DNA from: Acidimicrobiaceae bacterium
GTDB lineage: Bacteria > Actinomycetota > Acidimicrobiia > Acidimicrobiales > Poriferisodalaceae
Assembly (NCBI GenBank): GCA_002722565.1
Contig: PBMG01000007.1
Span: forward strand, 44,423-108,422
Direction of reading: 5' to 3'
Length of the DNA: 64,000 nucleotides
Shown here: positions 1 to 8,155 of the stretch, piece by piece
Layout: every line of letters starts with the position of its first letter
Numbering within the stretch: position 1 is the first letter of the stretch
Notes under the pieces: model-generated
The model's database searches: none
What the model was told of the DNA's origin: nothing
What the model saw: the letters and a program-made list of their open reading frames with translations, nothing else
Program-made: the position numbers and the translations under genes

Positions 1-100
1 TATGTACGGTGCAGCGATGCAGCGAAGTCCGGTAAAAATCCGGCACTGTCCCGCAACGGTGAAGTCTCTTTGGAGAACAAGTCCGGTCGCCTGAATCAAT
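1..100 (+). promoter_or_regulatory. Cobalamin (B12) riboswitch, 5' end cut by the window edge
   Basis: The stretch at about 35-64 (AATCCGGCACTGTCCCGCAA followed by CGGTGAA) matches the conserved core of cobalamin riboswitches, and AAGTCCGGTCGCCTGA at about 79-94 matches the B12-box side that closes the aptamer. The upstream stem lies outside the window. It precedes a corrinoid uptake and salvage operon, the expected target. Downstream there is a strong hairpin (138-152) and a CTCC at 154-157 that could pair with GGAG of the ribosome binding site at 172-175, so control of translation is plausible; that mechanism is inference. Confidence 0.9.
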
Positions 101-137
101 GCCTCGCACGACGATTCTCGAGGAAGAAGCGTTGTGT

Positions 138-152
138 GGCAGGTTTCCTGCC
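138..152 (+). promoter_or_regulatory. Hairpin in the riboswitch expression platform
   Basis: GGCAGG-TTT-CCTGCC forms a perfect 6-bp stem with a 3-base loop between the B12 aptamer and the btuF ribosome binding site (AGGAG at 171-175, 7 bases before ATG 183). There is no T-run after it, so it is not a classical terminator. It may be part of the switch that exposes or hides the ribosome binding site. Confidence 0.45.
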
Positions 153-182
153 GCTCCGCCCTCGGACGACAGGAGAAAACCT

Positions 183-1151
183 ATGAAAAAATATGTATTC
201 CTAGTCTTCGGGTTGCTGATGTTCGCTGCCTGTGGCAGCGACAATGCAGCAGATTCGGCGAACCAACAAGTCACCTTCGAGCCGACGGCGACTAGTTCAC
301 TTGCCACCACGATGCCGGAAGAAGCCGCTGAGGGTGAAGCTCCTGCTGAGACTGATGAAGCTGTGACCGAGAATTATCCCACGGCGATTGTTTCGTTATC
401 TCCGACAGCTACGGAAATGCTCTTCGCTGTAGGAGCTGGCAGCCAGGTCATTGCAGTCGATGACTTCAGCTATTACCCGCCTGAAGCACCGGTAGTAGAA
501 GGCTTGTCGGGTTGGAACCCAAATGTCGAAAGTATTGCGTCTTTCGAACCCGACCTAGTTGTCCTTAGCGATAGCGGCGTTCAGGAAGAGCTGGAACTGT
601 TGGGAATCGAAGTCTTTGTAGCTCCTGCTGCTGTCGACTTAGATGACGTCTACACGCAAATGTCGGCTCTTGGAGAATTAACGGGTAACGAGAGAACCGC
701 TGGGGATGCGGTACTCAGTATGCAGGCAGCTATTGGAGAAATTATCGCTGGGATCGAAATGAGTAGCGAACCACTGACCTATTTCCACGAGCTTGATGAC
801 ACCTTGTATTCGGTTACAAGTTCAACTTTTATCGGACAGATTTACGCGATGACGGGCCTGAAAAATATTGCTGACCCGGCGGACGAAGATGGAGCTGCAT
901 GGGGTTATCCACAACTGAGCGAAGAATTCATTCTTCAAGCTGACCCGGACCTTATTTTCTATGCAGACGCGCAATGCTGCGCACAATCGTTGTCGACCAT
1001 CAGTGCTCGCCCTGGTTGGTCAGAGTTGTCCGCAGTTCGTAACGGAAATATCTTTGAAATGGATAGCGATATAAGCAGCCGTTGGGGGCCTCGTTTGGTC
1101 GACTTTCTGGAAACGGTCTCAGATGCAGTTGCGACCGTAAATGCCCGTTAA
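183..1151 (+). CDS. btuF: BtuF-like corrinoid/iron-siderophore ABC transporter substrate-binding lipoprotein
   Basis: A 322-residue periplasmic-binding protein. The start at 183 is preferred over an upstream in-frame ATG at 99 because 99 lies at the riboswitch edge while 183 has AGGAG 7 bases upstream and begins a lipoprotein signal peptide (MKKYVFLVFGLLMFAAC, lipobox Cys at residue 17). An acidic Thr/Ala/Glu-rich linker follows, then a domain opening with IVSLSPTATEMLFAVGAG, the hallmark of the BtuF/FecB class. As first gene of a B12 operon under a cobalamin riboswitch with btuCD downstream, corrinoid is the likely ligand. It overlaps the permease by 11 bases. Confidence 0.88.
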   Translation: MKKYVFLVFGLLMFAACGSDNAADSANQQVTFEPTATSSLATTMPEEAAEGEAPAETDEAVTENYPTAIVSLSPTATEMLFAVGAGSQVIAVDDFSYYPPEAPVVEGLSGWNPNVESIASFEPDLVVLSDSGVQEELELLGIEVFVAPAAVDLDDVYTQMSALGELTGNERTAGDAVLSMQAAIGEIIAGIEMSSEPLTYFHELDDTLYSVTSSTFIGQIYAMTGLKNIADPADEDGAAWGYPQLSEEFILQADPDLIFYADAQCCAQSLSTISARPGWSELSAVRNGNIFEMDSDISSRWGPRLVDFLETVSDAVATVNAR

Positions 1152-2229
1152 GCAGCTCTTTGCCAAGGCTGTTGCACCTCGCTCGCCGGGCGTGGTGACC
1201 GAGAAGCTTCGCATTCCCAGTCTCCTTACTGGTGTCTTAGCAATTGCTGTCGCGACGGCTGCTGGTTTATTGCTTGGTCCGGCCGATATAGATAGGACCA
1301 ATGTCTTAAAGGAGCTGCTCGATCGTGTGCCGCTCATCTCGGTAGATAGTGGGTTGTCGGCTATCCAAAAAAACATTATTTGGGAAGTCAGGCTCCCCCG
1401 TGTAGCGCTTGGAGCCTTGGTTGGCGGGACCCTTGCCTTGAGCGGCGCTAGTTACCAAGCCGTGTTTCGTAATCCGCTAGCGGACCCTTATCTATTGGGC
1501 GCAGCGGCAGGAGCTGGTCTAGGAGCAACCGTCGCTATTGTTACCGGTTCAGGTGATGGGGTAGGTACTTTCGATTTAGTTCCACTTCTTGCCTTTGTGG
1601 GAGCCTTAGCTGCGGTAGCTCTCACATACTTACTGGGATATAGCTCAGGAACCCAGCGATCTCCAGCGGCGCTCTTACTTGCGGGGGTGGCGGTAGCGAG
1701 CTTTCTAACTGCGGTCCAAACTTTTATTCAACAGCAAAATGTTGAGACTATCCGACAGGTTTACAGCTGGATTCTAGGACGGCTGAACACCGCTTCTTGG
1801 GACGAAGTTTCTTTGTTGGCACCATATGCCTTTGCTTCGGCGGTGCTGATTTTGGTTTGCCGGCGGATCCTGGATGTCATGCGACTTGGTGATTTTGAAG
1901 CCTCTTCATTGGGGATTCGGCCTCAACTGGTCAGACTGGTTGTGATCTGTGCAGCTTCTCTAGGCACCGCCGCCGCGGTAGCAGTTAGCGGACTTATCGC
2001 CTTCGTTGGAATTATCGTCCCTCACACGGTTCGCTTGCTGATAGGGGCAAGTAACCGAGTTGTTTTGCCGTTGTCGATTCTGTTTGGGGCAGCGTTCCTT
2101 GTGTTTGTTGATCTACTAGGTCGCAGCCTCGCGTCACCTGCGGAGATTCCGATAGGCGTGATAACCGCTTTTTGTGGTGCACCTTTTTTCGTCATTGTGT
2201 TGAGATCAAGTAAGAGGACACTCGGATGA
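1141..2229 (+). CDS. btuC: BtuC-like ABC transporter permease (FecCD family)
   Basis: A 362-residue polytopic membrane protein of the FecCD/BtuC family, which forms the channel of vitamin B12 and siderophore importers. Visible family motifs are RLPRVALGALVGGTLALSGA near residue 85, QAVFRNPLADPYLLG just after it, GLIAFVGIIVPHTVRLLIG in the C-terminal half, and the usual EIPIGVITAFCGAPFF ending. Several hydrophobic helices span the chain. It begins inside the btuF gene and its stop overlaps the ATG of the ATPase gene by 4 bases, so the three transport genes are probably translationally coupled. Confidence 0.92.
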   Translation: MPVKQLFAKAVAPRSPGVVTEKLRIPSLLTGVLAIAVATAAGLLLGPADIDRTNVLKELLDRVPLISVDSGLSAIQKNIIWEVRLPRVALGALVGGTLALSGASYQAVFRNPLADPYLLGAAAGAGLGATVAIVTGSGDGVGTFDLVPLLAFVGALAAVALTYLLGYSSGTQRSPAALLLAGVAVASFLTAVQTFIQQQNVETIRQVYSWILGRLNTASWDEVSLLAPYAFASAVLILVCRRILDVMRLGDFEASSLGIRPQLVRLVVICAASLGTAAAVAVSGLIAFVGIIVPHTVRLLIGASNRVVLPLSILFGAAFLVFVDLLGRSLASPAEIPIGVITAFCGAPFFVIVLRSSKRTLG

Positions 2230-3008
2230 ACTTGTTGGTAGCCAACGGACTTGGTGTGCGCATAGAGGATGTGCCGATTCTGAGCGACGTGTCGCTCTCG
2301 GTTAAGGCCGGTGAGTGGGTATCGATAGTCGGGCCTAATGGTGCGGGAAAGACAACGCTGCTCTCGGTCATGGCTGGATTGCGGCGAGCTTCGGGGAGCA
2401 TGTCAATACAAGGGCGGGACTTAAGTGAGATGACCCCGAGGGAAAGAGCCCGATTACTTGCTTATGTCCCTCAGCACCCTGAAATTCCGCCTGGAATGAC
2501 GGTTAATGGTTATGTTCTGCTTGGTAGGACGCCTCATCTGTCTTTTCTTGGAATGGAAGGCTCTCATGACTTCTATTTGGTCGAACAAGTTTTAGAGCAG
2601 TTTGATCTTTCAAGTCTCGGACATCGAACACTCGAATCATTAAGCGGCGGCGAGTTGCAACGGTGTCACCTCGCTCGGGCGATTGCGCAGGCAACGCCAA
2701 TAGTTTTTCTTGATGAACCAACGACAGCTTTAGACCTAGGTCATCAGCAGCAGGCGTTAGATCGAATTCGACTGCTGCGCGAAGAACACCGGGTGACAGT
2801 CGTTATGACCATGCATGATCTCACCCTGGCGAGCCAATACAGCGACCGCATAATTTTGATGGCTAAAGGCCAGATAGCTGCTGAAGGTAAGCCAGAAGAG
2901 GTTCTTGATCCAACTCGTTTATCGGAGCTTTACGGGGCTCAGGTAAAAGTGCTTAAGGTTGATGGTCATCTTGTAGTGGTACCGAGTGTCTCAAAGGAGA
3001 ATTCTTGA
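2226..3008 (+). CDS. btuD: BtuD-like ABC transporter ATP-binding protein
   Basis: A 260-residue ABC ATPase that would power corrinoid import. Walker A is GPNGAGKTT (about residues 37-45), the signature is LSGGELQR (about 140), Walker B is PIVFLDEPT (about 160), and the switch His lies in MTMHDLTLA. These are typical of the FepC/BtuD subgroup. It overlaps btuC by 4 bases and runs into cobO with a one-base stop/start overlap. Confidence 0.93.
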   Translation: MNLLVANGLGVRIEDVPILSDVSLSVKAGEWVSIVGPNGAGKTTLLSVMAGLRRASGSMSIQGRDLSEMTPRERARLLAYVPQHPEIPPGMTVNGYVLLGRTPHLSFLGMEGSHDFYLVEQVLEQFDLSSLGHRTLESLSGGELQRCHLARAIAQATPIVFLDEPTTALDLGHQQQALDRIRLLREEHRVTVVMTMHDLTLASQYSDRIILMAKGQIAAEGKPEEVLDPTRLSELYGAQVKVLKVDGHLVVVPSVSKENS

Positions 3009-3577
3009 TGAGTGAAAGCCCTCCGACTCAGCCCCCCGATGCTGAAAGGCACAAGACAGCTCCGTCGTTGGTGATTGTCAATACCGGAGATGGCAAAGGT
3101 AAGTCTTCGTCAGCTTTTGGGGTTGTGGTTCGCGCTGTGGCTAGAGATTGGGATGTGGCTGTAGTGCAGTTCCTGAAATCGGGTAATTGGAACACGGGAG
3201 AAGAACGGTTGTGTCGAGAGGAGCTCGGCGTTGATTGGTGGGCTATTGGGGATGGTTTTACATGGGATTCCCCTGATCTCACCGAAGATGAGGCTGTCGC
3301 ACATGCCGCGTGGGATCAAGCTAAGAGCTGCATCAATGGTGGGAAGTATCGACTAGTCGTACTAGACGAAATTACGTATCCCGTGAATTGGGGGTGGCTC
3401 GACGAACAGGATGTGGTTTCTTGTGTCAAACAGCGACCGGAACGAACAAGCATCATCCTTACGGGCCGAGACGCATCAGCCGATCTCATAGAAATCGCTG
3501 ACACTGCAACTGAGATGAGAAATATCAAACATGCATACGAAAAAGGCATTGTTGCAAAGAAAGGCATCGACTATTGA
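3008..3577 (+). CDS. cobO: Corrinoid adenosyltransferase CobO/BtuR type
   Basis: A 189-residue enzyme that transfers the adenosyl group of ATP to cob(I)alamin or cob(I)yrinate diamide to form the Co-C bond of coenzyme B12. The P-loop is NTGDGKGKSSSAFG (about residues 25-38), followed by the family motif VVQFLKSGNWNTGEE, and later LVVLDEITYPVNWGWLD. ATG 3008 is preferred over TTG 3005 because AAGGAG lies 8 bases before it. It sits between the importer genes and the nucleotide-loop genes, so imported corrinoids are probably adenosylated here. Confidence 0.93.
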   Translation: MSESPPTQPPDAERHKTAPSLVIVNTGDGKGKSSSAFGVVVRAVARDWDVAVVQFLKSGNWNTGEERLCREELGVDWWAIGDGFTWDSPDLTEDEAVAHAAWDQAKSCINGGKYRLVVLDEITYPVNWGWLDEQDVVSCVKQRPERTSIILTGRDASADLIEIADTATEMRNIKHAYEKGIVAKKGIDY

Positions 3578-4134
3578 CTGAGGAGAATCAGATATCTGTT
3601 CCTAACGGGATAACGCTGATAACTGGTGGTGCTCGGAGTGGGAAGAGTGGCCTCGCTCAACGTCTAGGGCAGTCGTGGGACGGGCCTGTATGGGTAATTG
3701 CGACTGCGACCGCTGGCGATGCAGATATGGCGGCGCGCATAGAACGGCATAAGAATGAACGACCGAAAGAATGGGTTACTGCTGAAACTACTTTGACTGT
3801 GACCTCAGCCTTCAAGAAAGCACCCGACAATGCTCTGGTAATTCTGGACTGCGTGACAATGTGGGTTTCGAATTGTCTATGCAATGAATTTGATGTTGTG
3901 AAAATGGAACGAGAAACTTTGGCGCTTGTTTCGACGGTTTCTCAACGTGAAGCTCCGGTGGTCATTGTCACCAATGAAGTTGGATTGGGCATCGTTCCCG
4001 AAACCGAGATAGCGCGCCTGTATCAAGACATGTTGGGTCGTGTTAACCAGGCTTTAGCTCAGGCATCTGAAAGGGTGCTCTTCCTTTCTGCGGGCAGGGT
4101 CACTCAACTAGAGAAGATTGAGGACGTCTTTTGA
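3574..4134 (+). CDS. cobU: Adenosylcobinamide kinase / adenosylcobinamide-phosphate guanylyltransferase CobU
   Basis: A 186-residue bifunctional enzyme that phosphorylates adenosylcobinamide and then adds GMP to give AdoCbi-GDP. The P-loop ITGGARSGKSGLAQRL (residues about 16-31) and the ERHKNERPKEWVTAE region with its guanylylation His are typical, as is VVIVTNEVGLGIVPE in the C-terminal half. It starts with TTG overlapping the cobO stop (TTGA), a pattern repeated at the next gene. Confidence 0.93.
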   Translation: MTEENQISVPNGITLITGGARSGKSGLAQRLGQSWDGPVWVIATATAGDADMAARIERHKNERPKEWVTAETTLTVTSAFKKAPDNALVILDCVTMWVSNCLCNEFDVVKMERETLALVSTVSQREAPVVIVTNEVGLGIVPETEIARLYQDMLGRVNQALAQASERVLFLSAGRVTQLEKIEDVF

Positions 4135-5126
4135 TAGACCCACTGAGCCACCATTTATCAGATTTGCCTTCGTCGGATACTTGGGCGGCGAAACAGATGA
4201 GCGAGAGATTGGACGACATCTTGCGACCCAAGGGAGCGTTGGCTCGACTAGATGAACTTGCGGTGTTTATGGCTGGTTGGCAGGGATTAAGCTCCCCGTC
4301 TGTCAACAAGCCGAAAGTTCTGATTTTCGCAGGTGACCATGGTGTAGCTCAAGCGGGAGTCAGTGCATACCCCTCAGAGATAACGAAATCGATGTATTCG
4401 GCTTTCGAATCTGACTCTTCGACCATCAATGCCCTAGCGCGGGTAGCGGGTGCTTCGGTGACAGCTGTTGATGTCGGCGTTGGACGACCGACAGACGACA
4501 TTCGAGCAGAACCGGCTATGTCCCCGGACAGATTTGAAGAAGCATTTCAAATAGGTCGAACAGCGGTGCAACACTGCGACTGTGATCTCTTAGCTTTAGG
4601 GGAGATGGGGATAGGAAATACAACCTCATCTGCGGCCATCGCTGCCGCACTGTTCGGTGGCGACGCCGCTACATGGGTAGGTCGCGGCACCGGCGTAGAT
4701 GAAGAAGGTATGAAACGTAAAGTTGCTGCGGTTCAAACCGCTGTTACGCGTGTAGGTGAGGCAAGCCCCTACGAAATTCTTCGACAACTTGGAGGAACCG
4801 AAATCGTTGCGCTCGCTGGAGCAATCGTAGAAGCCCGCAAGCGCCGAATCCCAGTCGTTCTAGATGGTTTCGTCGTGACTGCGGCATCTGCCCCTCTTTA
4901 TTCATGTAACCCAAAAGCGCTCGATCATTGCGTTGTTGGGCACCAGTCGGCGGAAACGGGTCACCAACAGCTGCTAGACAACCTAAATTTGCAGCCCATC
5001 CTCAATATGGAGTTTCGACTTGGTGAAGGATCTGGAGCAGCGGCCGCTATACCTTTGATCTCTATGGCTTGCGCAGCAGCAACAGAAGTCCCGACGTTCA
5101 GTGAATTCTTCGAAGCTGACACATGA
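4131..5126 (+). CDS. cobT: Nicotinate-nucleotide--dimethylbenzimidazole phosphoribosyltransferase CobT
   Basis: A 331-residue enzyme that makes alpha-ribazole phosphate from nicotinate mononucleotide and a lower-ligand base. Recognisable family segments are RLDDILRPKGALARLDELA near the N-terminus, VLIFAGDHGVAQAGVSAYPS, LALGEMGIGNTTSSAA, LDGFVVTAASA, and the C-terminal RLGEGSGAAAAIPLI containing the catalytic Glu. The TTG start overlaps the cobU stop. No genes for making dimethylbenzimidazole are in the window, so the base may be supplied from outside or made elsewhere. Confidence 0.95.
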   Translation: MIDPLSHHLSDLPSSDTWAAKQMSERLDDILRPKGALARLDELAVFMAGWQGLSSPSVNKPKVLIFAGDHGVAQAGVSAYPSEITKSMYSAFESDSSTINALARVAGASVTAVDVGVGRPTDDIRAEPAMSPDRFEEAFQIGRTAVQHCDCDLLALGEMGIGNTTSSAAIAAALFGGDAATWVGRGTGVDEEGMKRKVAAVQTAVTRVGEASPYEILRQLGGTEIVALAGAIVEARKRRIPVVLDGFVVTAASAPLYSCNPKALDHCVVGHQSAETGHQQLLDNLNLQPILNMEFRLGEGSGAAAAIPLISMACAAATEVPTFSEFFEADT

Positions 5127-5878
5127 GATCTTTGAGAGCAGCGATTGTTTTTTTAACCAGAATCCCAGTCGGGGTTGGCCGAAACGGGCCGCCCCAACTC
5201 TCCCGGACAGTTCCATGGTTTCCAATCGTCGGTGCAGCTATTGGTGCACTTGTTGGACTTGTCTACTTGGCACTCGCTCAAGTACTCCCAGCGACTCTCT
5301 CAGCTGCGGTAGCGGTCAGCTTCGGAGTAGCTGTAACTGGGGCTTTTCACATAGACGGATTAGCCGATTGCGCCGACGCTTTCGCGGGAGGAACAACCGT
5401 TGAGCGCCGTTTAGAGATTTTGAAAGATTCGAGACTGGGCACCTACGGGACCAGCGCACTAGCGCTAGTTCTGCTCATAGAGATGGCTGCGTTAGCCGCG
5501 TTGGACCCCACCACTGGCTTCAAATCCTTAGTGAGCGCGTACGCGATAGGAAGAGGCGCTTCAGTTTGCGTAATGGTTTTCAGCCGGAAAACCGTAAAAC
5601 AAGGATTAGGGGCTGATTACATAAGCGAACTGAGCAGCCTCCGATGTGCCATCGGAGTACTTTCAGTGGTCGCCGCCGTGATTCTGATAAACGGAACCCA
5701 AGGCCTGTTCCTGCTTGTTTTCGCTTTACCCGCCACGGTATTGATGTGGGCTTGGTCTCATCGTTCAATAGGAGGAGTTGTTGGAGACAGCCTCGGGGCA
5801 ATCACACAGTTATCGCAAACTAGTGTCTTAATCGGTGCAGTAACGCTTAATAGTGGGGTATGTGCCTGTTCGTGGTGA
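5123..5878 (+). CDS. cobS: Adenosylcobinamide-GDP ribazoletransferase (cobalamin synthase) CobS
   Basis: A 251-residue integral membrane enzyme that joins AdoCbi-GDP with alpha-ribazole (phosphate), the last step of nucleotide-loop assembly. The motif FHIDGLADCADAFAGG (about residues 76-91) is the family signature; it is followed by RLEILKDSRLGTYG. Several hydrophobic helices are visible. It overlaps cobT by 4 bases and closes the B12 operon; the next gene starts 16 bases on and is unrelated. Confidence 0.93.
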   Translation: MRSLRAAIVFLTRIPVGVGRNGPPQLSRTVPWFPIVGAAIGALVGLVYLALAQVLPATLSAAVAVSFGVAVTGAFHIDGLADCADAFAGGTTVERRLEILKDSRLGTYGTSALALVLLIEMAALAALDPTTGFKSLVSAYAIGRGASVCVMVFSRKTVKQGLGADYISELSSLRCAIGVLSVVAAVILINGTQGLFLLVFALPATVLMWAWSHRSIGGVVGDSLGAITQLSQTSVLIGAVTLNSGVCACSW

Positions 5879-5894
5879 CTGATTGGAAGGTACC

Positions 5895-6374
5895 GTGAAC
5901 TCTGTGTCTAATGAAGTCCAACAACTACCAGCAGAGGGACGCGAACGTCTTGACGCGCTATTTAGATCAGACCCACTGATGAGCGGGCTGGCTGCTGAAT
6001 TGCTGTCTTGGTCGCCGGGCCTGGCTACTGTCCAGGCCGAAGTTCAGGTGGCTCACACCAACTTTATTGGAGGCGGACATGGCGGGATTGTCTTCAGCCT
6101 CGGCGACATTGCCATGTCCTTCGCCTCGAACGGTTATGGCCGTCAGGCCTTGGCAACTCAGATCGACATCTCCTATCACCGAGGAGTTCTCCCCGGCGAC
6201 GTAATTATCGCAACTGCAAGTGAGATCAACCGAACCCGACGATTTGGCCATCACAGGGTAGAGATGAAAGTCAACGAGCGTCTAGTTGCCAGTGCAACCG
6301 GAACCACTTACAGAACTGATGAGTGGCATTTCGGCTCAGAATTCTGGCCGGATGACTGGCGAGGAAAATATTGA
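5895..6374 (+). CDS. PaaI-like hotdog-fold acyl-CoA thioesterase
   Basis: About 159 residues with a single hotdog domain. HTNFIGGGHGGIVFSLGDIA is the PaaI-type pattern, in which the HGG turn and the Asp in the following helix take part in catalysis. The substrate cannot be told; phenylacetyl- or hydroxyphenylacetyl-CoA are known for the family. GTG 5895 is chosen because GGAAGG lies 4 bases upstream; a TTG at 5883 is also in frame. It may be cotranscribed with the B12 operon and with the next gene, whose start overlaps its stop. Confidence 0.82.
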   Translation: MNSVSNEVQQLPAEGRERLDALFRSDPLMSGLAAELLSWSPGLATVQAEVQVAHTNFIGGGHGGIVFSLGDIAMSFASNGYGRQALATQIDISYHRGVLPGDVIIATASEINRTRRFGHHRVEMKVNERLVASATGTTYRTDEWHFGSEFWPDDWRGKY

Positions 6375-8155
6375 TTCGGTGTAAATGGAAACAGTTCCCG
6401 CTACTGCTAGCAGCCTTAATAACTTTCGGCTGCGGACCCGACGGACCTTCAGTAGTGCGCGAATCCGATCCTTCGCTGCTTGAGCCAGTTGCTACCTCTA
6501 CCGAGACAAATCAATCTGCCGAATTGCCCGAAGAGAAAACAGAGACAACTACCGAAGACGTAGTTTCGACAAGAGATCTGCCTGCAGGTGGATCAGCCAC
6601 AGTCTTGTTAGCTGCAGACCCCACACCAACTAGTGGCTGGACCCCGTGGGACCATGTGTGTGCGTGGTCATGTCGAAACGTACTTGACCAAGTCTTAGAA
6701 ACCCTAACTGTGATTCTTCCCGACGGTTCAACCGCCCCCTGGTTAGCCGAACAAGTTGAACCCAACCCAACCATGCTGAATTGGACCGTCACTTTGCGCG
6801 AAGGTCTGAGATTCAGCGACGATCAACCAGTCACGGCACAGGGCATTAAAGAGGGCTATGAAGAGTTCCTAAAAAAAGGCGAAGTGACTCGAGGTTTACT
6901 TCGCGATGCTCGAATCAATGCAGTCACGGTAATTGACGAAAACCGTTTCATGATCGACTTAACTGAACCAAACCCCGCTTTGGACACCGTCTTAGCGGGA
7001 CCTATTGGCAGAGTTTTTTCTGTCGAGGCCGCAATGGCTGACCCCTCTGGGTTCTTGAGAAGCCCAGTAGGCACTGGACCGTTCATCATGGAGCCATGGG
7101 AAGTCGGTCAGCCGATCAAATTGTTGGCCAACAGCAGATATTGGAGAACCGGCCCAAACGACGAGCCCTTGCCATACCTGGATGAACTTGTTTTTCGCGA
7201 AGTATTAGATGAACAAGAGCGAATCGAACTAGTCCAGCGCCGGGAAGCAGACTTCGCTCAGTCTCGATCTGCTTTGGCGATCTCGCGTGCTCGAGACCTT
7301 GAGCTAACGGTCGTCTCCCGTAATGAAGACAATGTCGGTGTGGTGTTGTTTAACGCGGTGCAATCACCGGTAGACGATGTTCGAGTTAGACGTGCCCTTC
7401 AACTGTCGACAAACCAGGAAGCCTTGATTAAAGCTTCGTTAGGAGCCGGTGCTGGTGAACCAGCTACTCAGTGGTTTGCGCGTGGGAGTCGCTGGTGGTC
7501 CGGGTTAGCAGCAGAAACTTGGCCTGATTCGGACGTAGCTGCTGCAGACGAGCTCTTCGCCGCTTATGTCAATGATGAAGACCGTTCCGATAGACGCGCA
7601 CCCGGTTCAAAAATTTCTGTCGATCTTCAATGCACTGACGATATTCATCTTTCATCGATGATCCGAGAACTATCGCGGCAGTGGGAAGCGACAGGATTCG
7701 TTGAAGTTGAAACTGAAACAGTGACTCGAAGCGGTTTGATACAAAGAGTTTTGGGTTCGATAACGGATCGGCCTGGCTTTAGTGGAGACTTTGTAGCCAC
7801 CTGCTGGCGTGTGGGCGGAGAATCCGACCCTGCGATGATGTTTGGGCCGATTTTCGGGCCGGTTCGAACTTCGCCGTTGAACGTCAGCAATCTTCATAAT
7901 GAATCTTTGACTGAGTTTGTAGAGCTATTGCATTCCAGTTCGATTGAAACTGTGCGCCAAACTGCGGTTGAACAGATCATGTTGGCGTTGACAGAACAAA
8001 TGCCCATGATTTATCTATCCCACGCTCAATCTGCTGTTGTAGGACATCGCGATACCGAGGGTTTGGGGTATTGGCAGCTACCCAATGGCGAAGATGTATA
8101 CGGCCAAGTCGCGGGAGTGGGTCGCTGGTCAGATGTCTGGATATCTGATGAGTAG
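6371..8155 (+). CDS. Extracellular solute-binding lipoprotein, family 5 (peptide/nickel type)
   Basis: A 594-residue protein with a lipoprotein signal (LLLAALITFGC, Cys at about residue 21), an acidic Thr/Glu-rich linker, and a DppA/OppA-like domain: TLRDGL-type WTVTLREGLRFSDDQPVTAQ, GTGPFIMEPWEVGQPIKL, and ALQLSTNQEALIKASLG. Such proteins deliver oligopeptides or similar ligands to ABC importers. No permease or ATPase genes are nearby, so it is an orphan here. It starts with TTG in a TTGA overlap with the thioesterase; GAGGA lies just upstream. Confidence 0.85.
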   Translation: MIRCKWKQFPLLLAALITFGCGPDGPSVVRESDPSLLEPVATSTETNQSAELPEEKTETTTEDVVSTRDLPAGGSATVLLAADPTPTSGWTPWDHVCAWSCRNVLDQVLETLTVILPDGSTAPWLAEQVEPNPTMLNWTVTLREGLRFSDDQPVTAQGIKEGYEEFLKKGEVTRGLLRDARINAVTVIDENRFMIDLTEPNPALDTVLAGPIGRVFSVEAAMADPSGFLRSPVGTGPFIMEPWEVGQPIKLLANSRYWRTGPNDEPLPYLDELVFREVLDEQERIELVQRREADFAQSRSALAISRARDLELTVVSRNEDNVGVVLFNAVQSPVDDVRVRRALQLSTNQEALIKASLGAGAGEPATQWFARGSRWWSGLAAETWPDSDVAAADELFAAYVNDEDRSDRRAPGSKISVDLQCTDDIHLSSMIRELSRQWEATGFVEVETETVTRSGLIQRVLGSITDRPGFSGDFVATCWRVGGESDPAMMFGPIFGPVRTSPLNVSNLHNESLTEFVELLHSSSIETVRQTAVEQIMLALTEQMPMIYLSHAQSAVVGHRDTEGLGYWQLPNGEDVYGQVAGVGRWSDVWISDE

